A stretch of 64,000 bases of DNA from assembly GCA_934229275.1 (NCBI GenBank), contig CAKQDN010000002.1:1-64000 (forward strand). The letters are read 5' to 3'. The translations under genes were made by a program, and so were the position numbers. Of the stretch, positions 56,471 to 64,000 are shown in pieces. The notes beneath the pieces are model-generated. The model saw only the letters and a program-made list of their open reading frames with translations, had not been told where the DNA came from and did not search any database. This stretch comes from an uncultured Clostridia bacterium (GTDB taxonomy: Bacteria > Bacillota > Clostridia > Christensenellales > Pumilibacteraceae). The first letter of the stretch is position 1. Each line of letters opens with the position of its first letter.

Positions 56471-57103
56471 TTAGTTTTGTTCGGCAAGCATGTCCTTGAC
56501 CTTCATCAGTCGAGTGACGGCGGCGCGTTCGTTTTCGTCGAGTTTGCTCTTGATGTACTTGATGGTTTCCTCGATTTGCGGAATCATGATGTATTCGAGA
56601 GCGTTTACGCGGCGTTTGTTGCGCTCGATTTCGACGGCGAGCATGGCTGCGGTTTTTTCCGACTCGGCAAGGCGCAGTAAAAGTCCGAGCACTTTGCCGA
56701 CGCGTTCTATAGAATAGTCCGCTTCGGACGTGATTTCGGTGAACGCGTACGGGAAAACGGCTTGCGAACTGCTCTCGCGTACGGTGATTGCAGGCACTTC
56801 GACGCTCATGACGTCAGCCGTCCCGAAGTCGGCATCGACGCCGGACACGGGAAAAGAGAAAGCCTTTTCCATTTCGGGCGCGGACATACCGCTGACCGCT
56901 GCCGAAAACTGTTTAAGGCAGTCGCCCAGTTCTTTCTCCGCCTGATCGCGAAGCCGCTTGTTCTCTTTTATAATGACGGTGAATCGCCTTATCATTTCAT
57001 CGGACTTATCTTTAAGCAGTTTATGTCCGCGAACGGCGGTGGACAGCCGCGCTTTTAGTTTTTTCAACTCCATACGGGTGGGGTTGACGTTTAACCGAGT
57101 CAT
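56471..57103 (-). CDS. atpD: V-type ATPase subunit D (central stalk)
   Basis: A 210-residue coiled-coil subunit, the rotor shaft of the A/V-type ATPase. The N-terminal TRLNVNPTRMELKKLKARLSTAVRGHKLLKDK and C-terminal ERNKRRVNALEYIMIPQI helices are the family signatures. Last gene of the operon, 33 bases after B. Confidence 0.94.
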   Translation of the reverse strand: MTRLNVNPTRMELKKLKARLSTAVRGHKLLKDKSDEMIRRFTVIIKENKRLRDQAEKELGDCLKQFSAAVSGMSAPEMEKAFSFPVSGVDADFGTADVMSVEVPAITVRESSSQAVFPYAFTEITSEADYSIERVGKVLGLLLRLAESEKTAAMLAVEIERNKRRVNALEYIMIPQIEETIKYIKSKLDENERAAVTRLMKVKDMLAEQN

Positions 57104-57136
57104 ATAAAAACCTCTTTTACGATAATTGGCAACCGA

Positions 57137-58516
57137 TTACACGTTTTTGCCGTCGAGATACTTCTGAATATACTCTTCTTTTATACGCTTGAGTTCGCTC
57201 TTGGGCAGAATACGCAGCAGTTTCCAACCGATGTCGAGCGTTTCGATAATGGTGCGATCGGTGGTGAAGCCCTGCGAAACGTACTGTTTTTCGAACTGTT
57301 CGGCGAACGCCGCATATAGTTTGTCGGTAGCGGTGAGCGCGGAATCGCCCAGAATCGCGGACAGTTCCTTGCACTCCTTACCCTTTGCGTAAGCCGCGAA
57401 CAACTGGTTCATGGTGTCGGCGTGATCCTCGCGCGTTTTGTTTGCACCTATACCCTTATCTTTAAGACGGGACAGGCTGGGCAGAACGTCGATAGGCGGA
57501 TTGATGCCTTTTTTATAAAGATCGCGCGACAAAATGATCTGACCCTCGGTGATGTAGCCGGTAAGGTCCGGAATGGGGTGCGTTTTGTCGTCTTCGGGCA
57601 TGGTGAGAATGGGGATCTGCGTTATGGAGCCGGGTTTACCCTTGATTCTTCCGGCGCGCTCGTAAAGCGAGGCAAGGTCGGTGTACAGATAACCGGGGTA
57701 ACCGCGGCGACCGGGCACTTCCTTTCTTGCCGCAGACACTTCGCGGAGCGCTTCGGCATAGTTGGTTATATCGGTCATGATGACCAGAACGTGCATACCT
57801 TTTTCGAACGCGAGGTATTCGGCGCAGGTGAGCGCCATACGCGGAGTCGCGATACGCTCGATTGCAGGGTCGTTTGCAAGGTTGGTGAAAAGCACGGTTC
57901 TTTCGATTGCGCCGGTACGCTTGAAGTCGTCGATAAAGTATTCGGCTTCTTCGTAAGTTATACCGATAGCGGCGAACACGACTGCGAATTTCTCGTCCGA
58001 GCCTCTTACCTTTGCCTGACGAGCAATCTGCGCTGCGAGTTCGGCGTGCGGAAGTCCGCTCATGGAGAACACGGGCAATTTCTGACCGCGGACAAGCGTA
58101 TTAAGTCCGTCGATTGCGGAAATACCGGTCTGAATGAATTCGTTGGGATAGTCGCGTGCGGCAGGGTTGATAGGCTCGCCGTTGACGTTCATTATTTTGT
58201 CGGGAATTACGGGCGCGCCGCCGTCGCGTGGGCTACCCATACCGTTGAATACTCTTCCGAGCATATCTTCGGACACGGCAAGCGACAGGCTTCTGCCCAG
58301 AAATCTCGCTTTGGAAGTGGAAATTTTAAGTCCCTGAGTGTTTTCGAACAACTGAACGACCGCTTTGTCGTCCTTTACTTCGAGTACTTTGCCGCGGCGG
58401 ATTTCGCCGTTTTCCTGAACGACTTCGACCAGTTCGTCGTATTTTACTCCTTCGACGCCTTCGACCAGCATAAGCGGTCCGACGACTTCTTTAATGGTTT
58501 TATATTCCTTAAACAT
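57137..58516 (-). CDS. atpB: V-type ATPase subunit B (non-catalytic)
   Basis: A 459-residue subunit alternating with A in the headpiece. [18 protein letters not shown] replaces a functional Walker A, as expected for the non-catalytic chain. [41 protein letters not shown] is highly conserved. Overlaps the end of atpA by eight bases. Confidence 0.96.
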   Translation of the reverse strand: MFKEYKTIKEVVGPLMLVEGVEGVKYDELVEVVQENGEIRRGKVLEVKDDKAVVQLFENTQGLKISTSKARFLGRSLSLAVSEDMLGRVFNGMGSPRDGGAPVIPDKIMNVNGEPINPAARDYPNEFIQTGISAIDGLNTLVRGQKLPVFSMSGLPHAELAAQIARQAKVRGSDEKFAVVFAAIGITYEEAEYFIDDFKRTGAIERTVLFTNLANDPAIERIATPRMALTCAEYLAFEKGMHVLVIMTDITNYAEALREVSAARKEVPGRRGYPGYLYTDLASLYERAGRIKGKPGSITQIPILTMPEDDKTHPIPDLTGYITEGQIILSRDLYKKGINPPIDVLPSLSRLKDKGIGANKTREDHADTMNQLFAAYAKGKECKELSAILGDSALTATDKLYAAFAEQFEKQYVSQGFTTDRTIIETLDIGWKLLRILPKSELKRIKEEYIQKYLDGKNV

Positions 58517-60275
58517 CGCTTTCTCCTTTCATGGCAAGCGCTTTGAGTTGCTTGGTGAGCGCCTTATCTATTTCGTCGAACGCATCGAGATTGTCTTCGC
58601 TTATATACTTGGATCTTCCGATCTGCTCTTTTGCAGGGCAGGCGATTACGTCCTCTATATCGGCGTACGAATCGACAGCCTGATTGCCGAGATCGTAGAA
58701 CTTTTTGATCAGCGACAGCATTTTGTGCTGTTTTACGAGCGAAGTATAGGTGTCGGTTTCGTGGAACGCGTTCTGATGCAGATAGTCCTCGCGCACCATT
58801 TTCGCCGTTTCCATGGTCATTCTGTCGCGGCTCGAGAGCGCGTCCATACCGACAAGGCGTACGATTTCGTCAAGGCTTGCTTCTTCCTGCAGAATATTCA
58901 TTATAAACGCGCGTAGCGTCATGAAGTCCTCGCCCACGTTTTTATCGAACCATTCCTTCATTTTATCGGCGTACAGCGAGTAACTTATAAGCCAGTCGAT
59001 TGCCGGGAAATGGCGCTTATATGCAAGTTGAGCGGACAGTCCCCAGAACACTTTGACGATTCGGAGAGTTGCCTGCGAAACGGGTTCGGACAGGTCGCCG
59101 CCGGGAGGGGATACCGCGCCGATTGCGGAAACCGAACCGGTCACGTCCTCGCTTCCGAGTACTTTTACTATACCTGCACGCTCGTAGAATTCGGCAAGTC
59201 GGGACGACAGGTACGCAGGGTAGCCTTCGTCGCCCGGCATTTCTTCCAGTCTGCCGCTCATTTCGCGCAGCGCTTCCGCCCAACGCGAAGTGGAGTCCGC
59301 CATGATTGCCACGTTGTAGCCCATGTCGCGGAAGTATTCGGCAATGGTTATACCGGTGTATATCGACGCTTCACGCGCCGCGACCGGCATATCGGAGGTG
59401 TTTGCGATAAGCACGGTACGTTTCATGAGGGGTTCGCCCGTTTTCGGGTCTTTGAGTTCGGGGAATTCGTTGAGAACGTCGGTCATTTCGTTACCGCGTT
59501 CGCCGCAGCCGACGTAGACTATTATTTCCGCGTCCGCCCACTTCGCAAGTTGGTGCTGAACGATGGTTTTTCCGCTTCCGAACGGTCCGGGAACGGCAGC
59601 CACACCGCCTTTTGCGATGGGAAACAGAGTGTCGATGACTCTCTGCCCGGTTATCATGGGCATCGAGGGCGACATCTTGGTCTTGTACGGACGAGCCTTA
59701 CGGACGGGCCATTTCGTGAGCATGCAAACGTCGCTTTTGCCCTTCTCGCCGCTTACCACGGCAACCGTTTCGGTGACGTTAAAGTCGCCTTCACCGATTT
59801 TTTCGATTTTGCCTTCGACGCCTGCGGGGACGAGAATTTTGTGCGTAACTATCGCGGTTTCCTTTACTTCGCCGATAACGTCGCCGGGAACGACCGCGTC
59901 GCCGACCTTTTTACGCGGCATAAAGTGCCACTTTTTCTCGTGGTCGATACTGTTTATTTTAATTCCGCGCGTAATTCTGTCACCGTATTTTTCGACGATG
60001 CCTTCGAGCGGACGCTGAATACCGTCAAAAATGCCGCCGATAATGCCGGGAGCGAGTTCTACCGACAGCGGCGCGCCGGTGGAAACGACTTTGTCGCCAA
60101 CACCCAGACCCGAGGTTTCCTCGTACACCTGAACGGACGCTCTGTCTCCGCGAAGTTCGATGACTTCGCCGATGAGTTCCTGCTCGCCCACTTTAACGAC
60201 GTCGTACATTTTGACGTCGGACATATTTTCCGCCACGATAAGCGGACCGGATACTTTTACGATTGATCCTTGCAT
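58509..60275 (-). CDS. atpA: V-type ATPase subunit A (catalytic)
   Basis: A 588-residue catalytic subunit with Walker A GPFGSGKT at 230-237, the non-homologous insert near 115-190 typical of V/A-type, and the [17 protein letters not shown] and [30 protein letters not shown] motifs. Hydrolyses or makes ATP coupled to ion flow. It directly follows atpF (one base). Confidence 0.97.
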   Translation of the reverse strand: MQGSIVKVSGPLIVAENMSDVKMYDVVKVGEQELIGEVIELRGDRASVQVYEETSGLGVGDKVVSTGAPLSVELAPGIIGGIFDGIQRPLEGIVEKYGDRITRGIKINSIDHEKKWHFMPRKKVGDAVVPGDVIGEVKETAIVTHKILVPAGVEGKIEKIGEGDFNVTETVAVVSGEKGKSDVCMLTKWPVRKARPYKTKMSPSMPMITGQRVIDTLFPIAKGGVAAVPGPFGSGKTIVQHQLAKWADAEIIVYVGCGERGNEMTDVLNEFPELKDPKTGEPLMKRTVLIANTSDMPVAAREASIYTGITIAEYFRDMGYNVAIMADSTSRWAEALREMSGRLEEMPGDEGYPAYLSSRLAEFYERAGIVKVLGSEDVTGSVSAIGAVSPPGGDLSEPVSQATLRIVKVFWGLSAQLAYKRHFPAIDWLISYSLYADKMKEWFDKNVGEDFMTLRAFIMNILQEEASLDEIVRLVGMDALSSRDRMTMETAKMVREDYLHQNAFHETDTYTSLVKQHKMLSLIKKFYDLGNQAVDSYADIEDVIACPAKEQIGRSKYISEDNLDAFDEIDKALTKQLKALAMKGESDV

Positions 60276-60602
60276 TTATTTTTCCTCTCTTCCGAACAGA
60301 ACGTCCACGCCCAGCGCGCGTTCCATGCGTTGTTTAAGTTTGCCTTCCGCATAGCCGTTGGAGCCGTTTTCGCCGGGCAGCGGCACGATTACGGGATAGG
60401 CGCTTTCGTTCATTCTTTCGATAAGGTCGTCGGTTTTCTCGGCGAGATCGTCGGTGATGAAAATCACGGCGTACTCTTTTGCGAGCCGACGCAGAGTTTC
60501 GCGCGCTTTTTCGGGGCTTTCGGCAACGAACGCGTCGACGCCGGCGGCTTTGAACGCATACACGCTTTCTCCTTTTCCTATTATTGCTATTTTACCCGAC
60601 AT
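60276..60602 (-). CDS. atpF: V-type ATPase subunit F
   Basis: A 108-residue subunit of the central stalk: MSGKIAIIGKGESVYAFKAAGVDAF and AVIFITDDLAEK are typical. Equivalent to NtpG in Enterococcus naming. Overlaps the end of atpC by 11 bases. Confidence 0.9.
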   Translation of the reverse strand: MSGKIAIIGKGESVYAFKAAGVDAFVAESPEKARETLRRLAKEYAVIFITDDLAEKTDDLIERMNESAYPVIVPLPGENGSNGYAEGKLKQRMERALGVDVLFGREEK

Positions 60603-61560
60603 ATCCTTTCCTCAGTCTTGCGGTTATTTCTTCCGCCGAAGCGCCGTTAAGGCGAAGCGACATTATCGTGCGGATATTTTTCATTTCCGCCGTTTTGTAA
60701 AGGTAGTACATTATTATCGGCGTTATGCCGCTCGTTTCGTATCTGACGTCGTCCATAACGTTCAGAGCATAGTCGTCGGCGGCTCTTTCGAATGCGAGCA
60801 TAGGTTTTCCGCTTGCTTTTTCCTCGAAAGCCGTGCGAATGTAGTCATACAGCGGAGTATACGCGAAACGCAGAGTTATTTCGTGTTCGTCGCGACGATA
60901 AAGTGCCTCGAGGTCGTCGTCCGTCAGCGTACCGCCGCCCAGTATCATGGACGTCGCAACTGCGAAAGTATTGCTGCGAAGCGCTACGGAACAATTTTTC
61001 GCGTCGATTTCAAAGCGTATGATTTTTCTCAACCGAGGCGATTTGACGTAGCGCAGAAGTTCGGCGTAATAGTTACGCATGAACAGCGTGGTTACCGCGC
61101 TGCCGCTCGCTCTGCCGCTCGCATACAGTTCGGCGCCGTGTTTCATCGACTTTTTGATTCCGTCGGTGACGTCGGCGTTTCTGTCGAGCACCGCAGATTT
61201 GAGTTGTTCGAGCGAACATTTTCCGATCGGACCGTAGACGTTGCCGAGATCGCCCGAAAAACGTTCGCGCAAGGTACATTCGGCGTTGTGATAGTCGCTT
61301 TTGAGAAGGCAGAACGCGTCCGCCTGACTTCCGAATTCTCCGTCTGCGACGAAGCGCAGCAGTTTTTGTTTTTCGCGCTCGATAAGAGCCTGATATTCTT
61401 TGGGAGACTGCTCGTCGCCCGTGTAACCGTACTCTTTGAGCGTACGCAAAATCTCGTCCGGGTCGAGTTCGACCAGACGCAGCATTTTGTCGCGCGGGAT
61501 GAGCGTTTTATATGCCGACGCCACCAGCCCGTTATAGTAACCGATATCGGATTTTGCCAT
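60592..61560 (-). CDS. atpC: V-type ATPase subunit C
   Basis: A 322-residue helical subunit linking the membrane ring with the central stalk. NGLVASAYKTLIPRDKMLRLVEL, repeated RNYYAELLRYV-type motifs and NIRTIMSLRLNGASAEEI at the C-terminus agree with the NtpC/AtpC family. Starts on the last base of atpE's stop region (one-base overlap). Confidence 0.92.
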   Translation of the reverse strand: MAKSDIGYYNGLVASAYKTLIPRDKMLRLVELDPDEILRTLKEYGYTGDEQSPKEYQALIEREKQKLLRFVADGEFGSQADAFCLLKSDYHNAECTLRERFSGDLGNVYGPIGKCSLEQLKSAVLDRNADVTDGIKKSMKHGAELYASGRASGSAVTTLFMRNYYAELLRYVKSPRLRKIIRFEIDAKNCSVALRSNTFAVATSMILGGGTLTDDDLEALYRRDEHEITLRFAYTPLYDYIRTAFEEKASGKPMLAFERAADDYALNVMDDVRYETSGITPIIMYYLYKTAEMKNIRTIMSLRLNGASAEEITARLRKGYVG

Positions 61561-62150
61561 TATTCGTTACCGTCCTCGTCGAACAGCCGCTTTGCTACAT
61601 GCGCGCTTTCGGTCTGCTTGCAGAACTCTATTATTGCGCCGTAGGAACAGTCCTTGTCCGAATTTTTTCCGTACAGTATAAATCCGCCGTCGTGCGTTCC
61701 GTCCGCGGACACGGATATTTTTTTACTTTTGATTTCCGGAAGCGCGGCGACTTTATCCGCAATGCCTGCGTGACGCGCGGAGAGAACGAGTCTGTCGCCT
61801 TCTTCGGCGTTTTTGCCGATGAGCAAAGCGAAAAACTTCAACGTTTTTTCTTCGTCCGCTTTATAAAGCATGTCGAGCGCCCCGTCGAACACGGCGTCTA
61901 CGACGTCGGTTTTAGCCTTGGTGATCGCCTTTTTGCGTTCGATACGGCATGCGCTCTCGTTTCTTTCGCGGATGAACGCGCATGCGCTTCTCGCTTCTTT
62001 GCGCGCGCAGGACATAATCTCGTCGCAGGTTTTTTGCGCTTCGGCGAGTTTTGCCTGTCCGTACTGTTCGGCTGCGGCGTTTATGCGAGCGGCGTCTTCG
62101 TTTGCCTTAGCGATTATCGCCTCGGTTATTCCGTTTGTGTTTTCAGCCAT
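61560..62150 (-). CDS. atpE: V-type ATPase subunit E (peripheral stalk)
   Basis: A 196-residue subunit with a long N-terminal helix (EAIIAKANEDAARINAAAEQ) and a C-terminal globular part (GGFILYGKNSDKDCSYGAIIEF). No separate G/H stalk subunit gene (NtpF/H type) is visible between I and D; it may lie upstream of the window. Confidence 0.9.
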   Translation of the reverse strand: MAENTNGITEAIIAKANEDAARINAAAEQYGQAKLAEAQKTCDEIMSCARKEARSACAFIRERNESACRIERKKAITKAKTDVVDAVFDGALDMLYKADEEKTLKFFALLIGKNAEEGDRLVLSARHAGIADKVAALPEIKSKKISVSADGTHDGGFILYGKNSDKDCSYGAIIEFCKQTESAHVAKRLFDEDGNE

Positions 62151-62242
62151 TCAACCTAACTCCTTCGTCGCCCGGCGCATATAAAACGCAGTCGCGGCGA
62201 CGGATTTTTGCCGTTTTTAACGGCGAACGTAGTCTTTTTTTA

Positions 62243-62665
62243 TCAGATGGTAATCATGATGCCGAGCACCAGCGACAGAATCGCATAGAACTCGATCATT
62301 GCGGGGAACAGGACGTATTTACCGCTGCCCGCAGCGTTTTTGCCGACCGCGTAGATACATGCGGCTGCGGTTTTACCTTGCAGATATGCGGAAATAAGAC
62401 CGTTGAAGCCCATTGCGAGCATTGCCATGAACAGACCCCAGCCTGCGTCTACGCTGCCCAGTTTCATGACCGCGAGAACGAAGCCGTAGATACCCTGCGT
62501 TGCCGGGAGCAGCGCAAGCACGATGACTTTGGAAAATTTCTTTCCGTCCTCGGCAAGCACGCCTGCCGCAGCCGAACCGGTTTTATACAGACCGATTGCC
62601 GAACCCGCTCCGCTGAGAATCATACAGATTGCCAGCCCCATAATTCCTATTGCCTTTGCTTCCAT
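62243..62665 (-). CDS. atpK: V-type ATPase subunit K (rotor ring), sodium-type ligands
   Basis: A 140-residue rotor proteolipid with four membrane segments. Ion-binding residues can be aligned to Enterococcus hirae NtpK: L53, T56 and Q57 (LLPATQG), Q96 (YLQGKT) and E125 (MIEFYAIL), the set that coordinates Na+ in that enzyme. It is a two-hairpin form with one carboxylate, as in NtpK. Confidence 0.93.
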   Translation of the reverse strand: MEAKAIGIMGLAICMILSGAGSAIGLYKTGSAAAGVLAEDGKKFSKVIVLALLPATQGIYGFVLAVMKLGSVDAGWGLFMAMLAMGFNGLISAYLQGKTAAACIYAVGKNAAGSGKYVLFPAMIEFYAILSLVLGIMITI

Positions 62666-62684
62666 TGTTTTAATTCCTCCGAAT

Positions 62685-64000
62685 TTAGTTTTTGAAATAA
62701 ATATGTTCGTACGAGCGACCGAACGGCGTGAAAAGTTCGCCCTCGCCCTCGTAAAAACGACCGAAAAATTCGACGTATTGCAGTCTGGAATCGTGTATAA
62801 ACGCGCCCAGAAGGCTCATCGCCACGTTGAATACGTTGCCTACTATTATTACTATCACGCCGAATATCACGCCAATAGCGCCGCTCGGGAACAGCATCTG
62901 CACCGCGAGCGTGTTGGTGAATATCGACGCTATCTGCGCGCCCGACAGCATAAGTCCGTACAGTCGCGCGTAACTGAGTATGTCGGATACATAGTTTATA
63001 AGTCCGTACGCCGACGTGAATATCTTAACCACTTTCCACACGCCCTTTTCGGTTATGCCGGCGGTTAAAAGTCCCACTCCGGTGCAGCCCAGCAAAACGT
63101 ACGAGGCGTAAGTCGCCGCCCGGTTATATTCCGCGGCAAGGCAGAACACCCATGCGACCAGCGAGAACAGAACGAGCGACCACACGATTCCGCCGAAAAT
63201 ACCTTCGACTATCTGCTTGCGGCCGAAGCACTGCACTGCTTTCATGATAAGGCTGACCGCGATGTGAATCGTGCCCAGTCCCAAGCACCACAACAGCATT
63301 GCAGGAACGTTTATGCCCATTATGCGAGCCGAAGCCGCAACCGGGTCGACGTACGCGTTATACCATTCGGCGTATTTTCCGGCTACCGACGACGGCAGAA
63401 TCGAGCCGTAGTAGCCCGCGCTTCCGCGCAGCAGCGACAACCCGAGCCAACTGTCCATGAGCAGTCCGAACGCCACCGCGAAAAATCCGCCTATCGCGAA
63501 CACTTTCGCCATACGATTGATCGTCGTGCCTTCCCTCTGCTTTTTTGCGAACAGGAAGCCGCCGATTATCATCATAAGTCCGTAGCCTACGTCCGCCATG
63601 ATGACGCCCATGAACAGCGAGAAGAAAAATCCCATGACGCCGTTGGGGTCGAGCGCGCCGTAAGCCGGCACCGAATACATGTTGGTAACCGATTCGAAGT
63701 TCGCAACCGCTTTTTTGTTTTTCATGAGCGTCGGAGCGAACTCGTCTCGTTTTATCTCTTCGAAAGTCGCGTAGTTTGCTTTCGTCGATTCCGAAATCGC
63801 TTTTTTTACGCGCTCGGTAGCCTCGGTGGGGACATAAGCGGACAGAACGAAAACGCTTTCGGTAGTCGCGAAACCATCGTCAAGCATGTATTTTTCTTTA
63901 AGAAAGTTGTGATAATCGATGTAAATCTTGATTTTTTCGGTAAGGGGAGCAAGCGCGCACGCTCTTGCCGATACGTCGTCGCTCTCGAGGCGAAGTTTTT
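62685..64000 (-). CDS. atpI: V-type ATPase subunit I (N-terminus beyond window)
   Basis: The C-terminal ~438 residues of the membrane stator subunit; the frame stays open to the window edge. About eight membrane segments, with MGFFFSLFMGVIMADVGYGLMM, the hallmark of the I/a subunit's membrane part, and LINYVSDILSYARLYGLMLSGAQI with the essential Arg facing the K ring. The 5' part and operon promoter lie to the right of 64000. Confidence 0.95.
   Translation of the reverse strand, partial: KLRLESDDVSARACALAPLTEKIKIYIDYHNFLKEKYMLDDGFATTESVFVLSAYVPTEATERVKKAISESTKANYATFEEIKRDEFAPTLMKNKKAVANFESVTNMYSVPAYGALDPNGVMGFFFSLFMGVIMADVGYGLMMIIGGFLFAKKQREGTTINRMAKVFAIGGFFAVAFGLLMDSWLGLSLLRGSAGYYGSILPSSVAGKYAEWYNAYVDPVAASARIMGINVPAMLLWCLGLGTIHIAVSLIMKAVQCFGRKQIVEGIFGGIVWSLVLFSLVAWVFCLAAEYNRAATYASYVLLGCTGVGLLTAGITEKGVWKVVKIFTSAYGLINYVSDILSYARLYGLMLSGAQIASIFTNTLAVQMLFPSGAIGVIFGVIVIIVGNVFNVAMSLLGAFIHDSRLQYVEFFGRFYEGEGELFTPFGRSYEHIYFKN

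Overview
This window looks like chromosomal DNA from an anaerobic Gram-positive-type bacterium of the Clostridia. A gut Christensenellales-like lineage is possible, but that is only a guess. The evidence is a rpoB-rpoC pair of Firmicutes type, a complete V-type ATPase operon, a MalF/MalG sugar ABC system with a lipoprotein binding protein, two DegV proteins, HxlR/MarR/TetR regulators, AGGAGG-type ribosome binding sites, and many near-consensus TTGACA-17-TATAAT promoters. There are no rRNA genes, no CRISPR array and no phage. Most genes lie on the minus strand.

Layout. 1-3.7 kb: operon of an alpha/beta-hydrolase-like protein, signal peptidase I and a DegV protein (cut by the window edge), plus a small membrane protein. 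3.9-6.0 kb: a divergent glutaminase A-like protein. 6.3-14.2 kb: rpoC and rpoB with a strong promoter and a structured leader. 14.3-17.8 kb: an 11-bp minisatellite, then a BspA-type leucine-rich-repeat surface protein whose promoter has a run of ten G in its -35/-10 spacer. 18-21.5 kb: a decaying MarR-controlled efflux locus with a MATE remnant, an ABC ATPase carrying one in-frame stop, and an FtsX-type permease. 22-26.5 kb: a sugar ABC importer without its own ATPase. 26.6-35.3 kb: DegV, HD phosphohydrolase, transketolase, phosphohexomutase, DUF2207/LemA and a cell-wall amidase. 35.4-36.8 kb: an M1-peptidase-like lipoprotein that has lost its zinc site. 36.9-39.8 kb: a stress-type operon of MBL-like protein, zinc macrodomain and class M sirtuin, with a divergent HxlR regulator. 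39.9-50.7 kb: alaS (short form), HAD phosphatase, glnS, a PIN-like membrane protein, recD2, metK and proS. 50.8-53.8 kb: small membrane proteins, TetR and an MFS transporter. 54-56 kb: a possible small RNA, an AT-rich transglutaminase-like gene, and an array of 196-bp structured repeats directly 3' of tRNA-Ser(GCT). 56.5-64 kb: V-ATPase genes in the order I-K-E-C-F-A-B-D, with sodium-type ligands in subunit K.

The points most worth following up are the poly-G promoter of the surface protein (likely phase variation), the 196-bp repeat array whose hairpins differ between copies by compensatory changes, the sirtuin/macrodomain/MBL operon, several proteins that have lost catalytic residues (M1, alpha/beta hydrolase, PIN), and dispersed palindromic intergenic repeats. 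All functions are inferred by reading the sequence; no database search was run.
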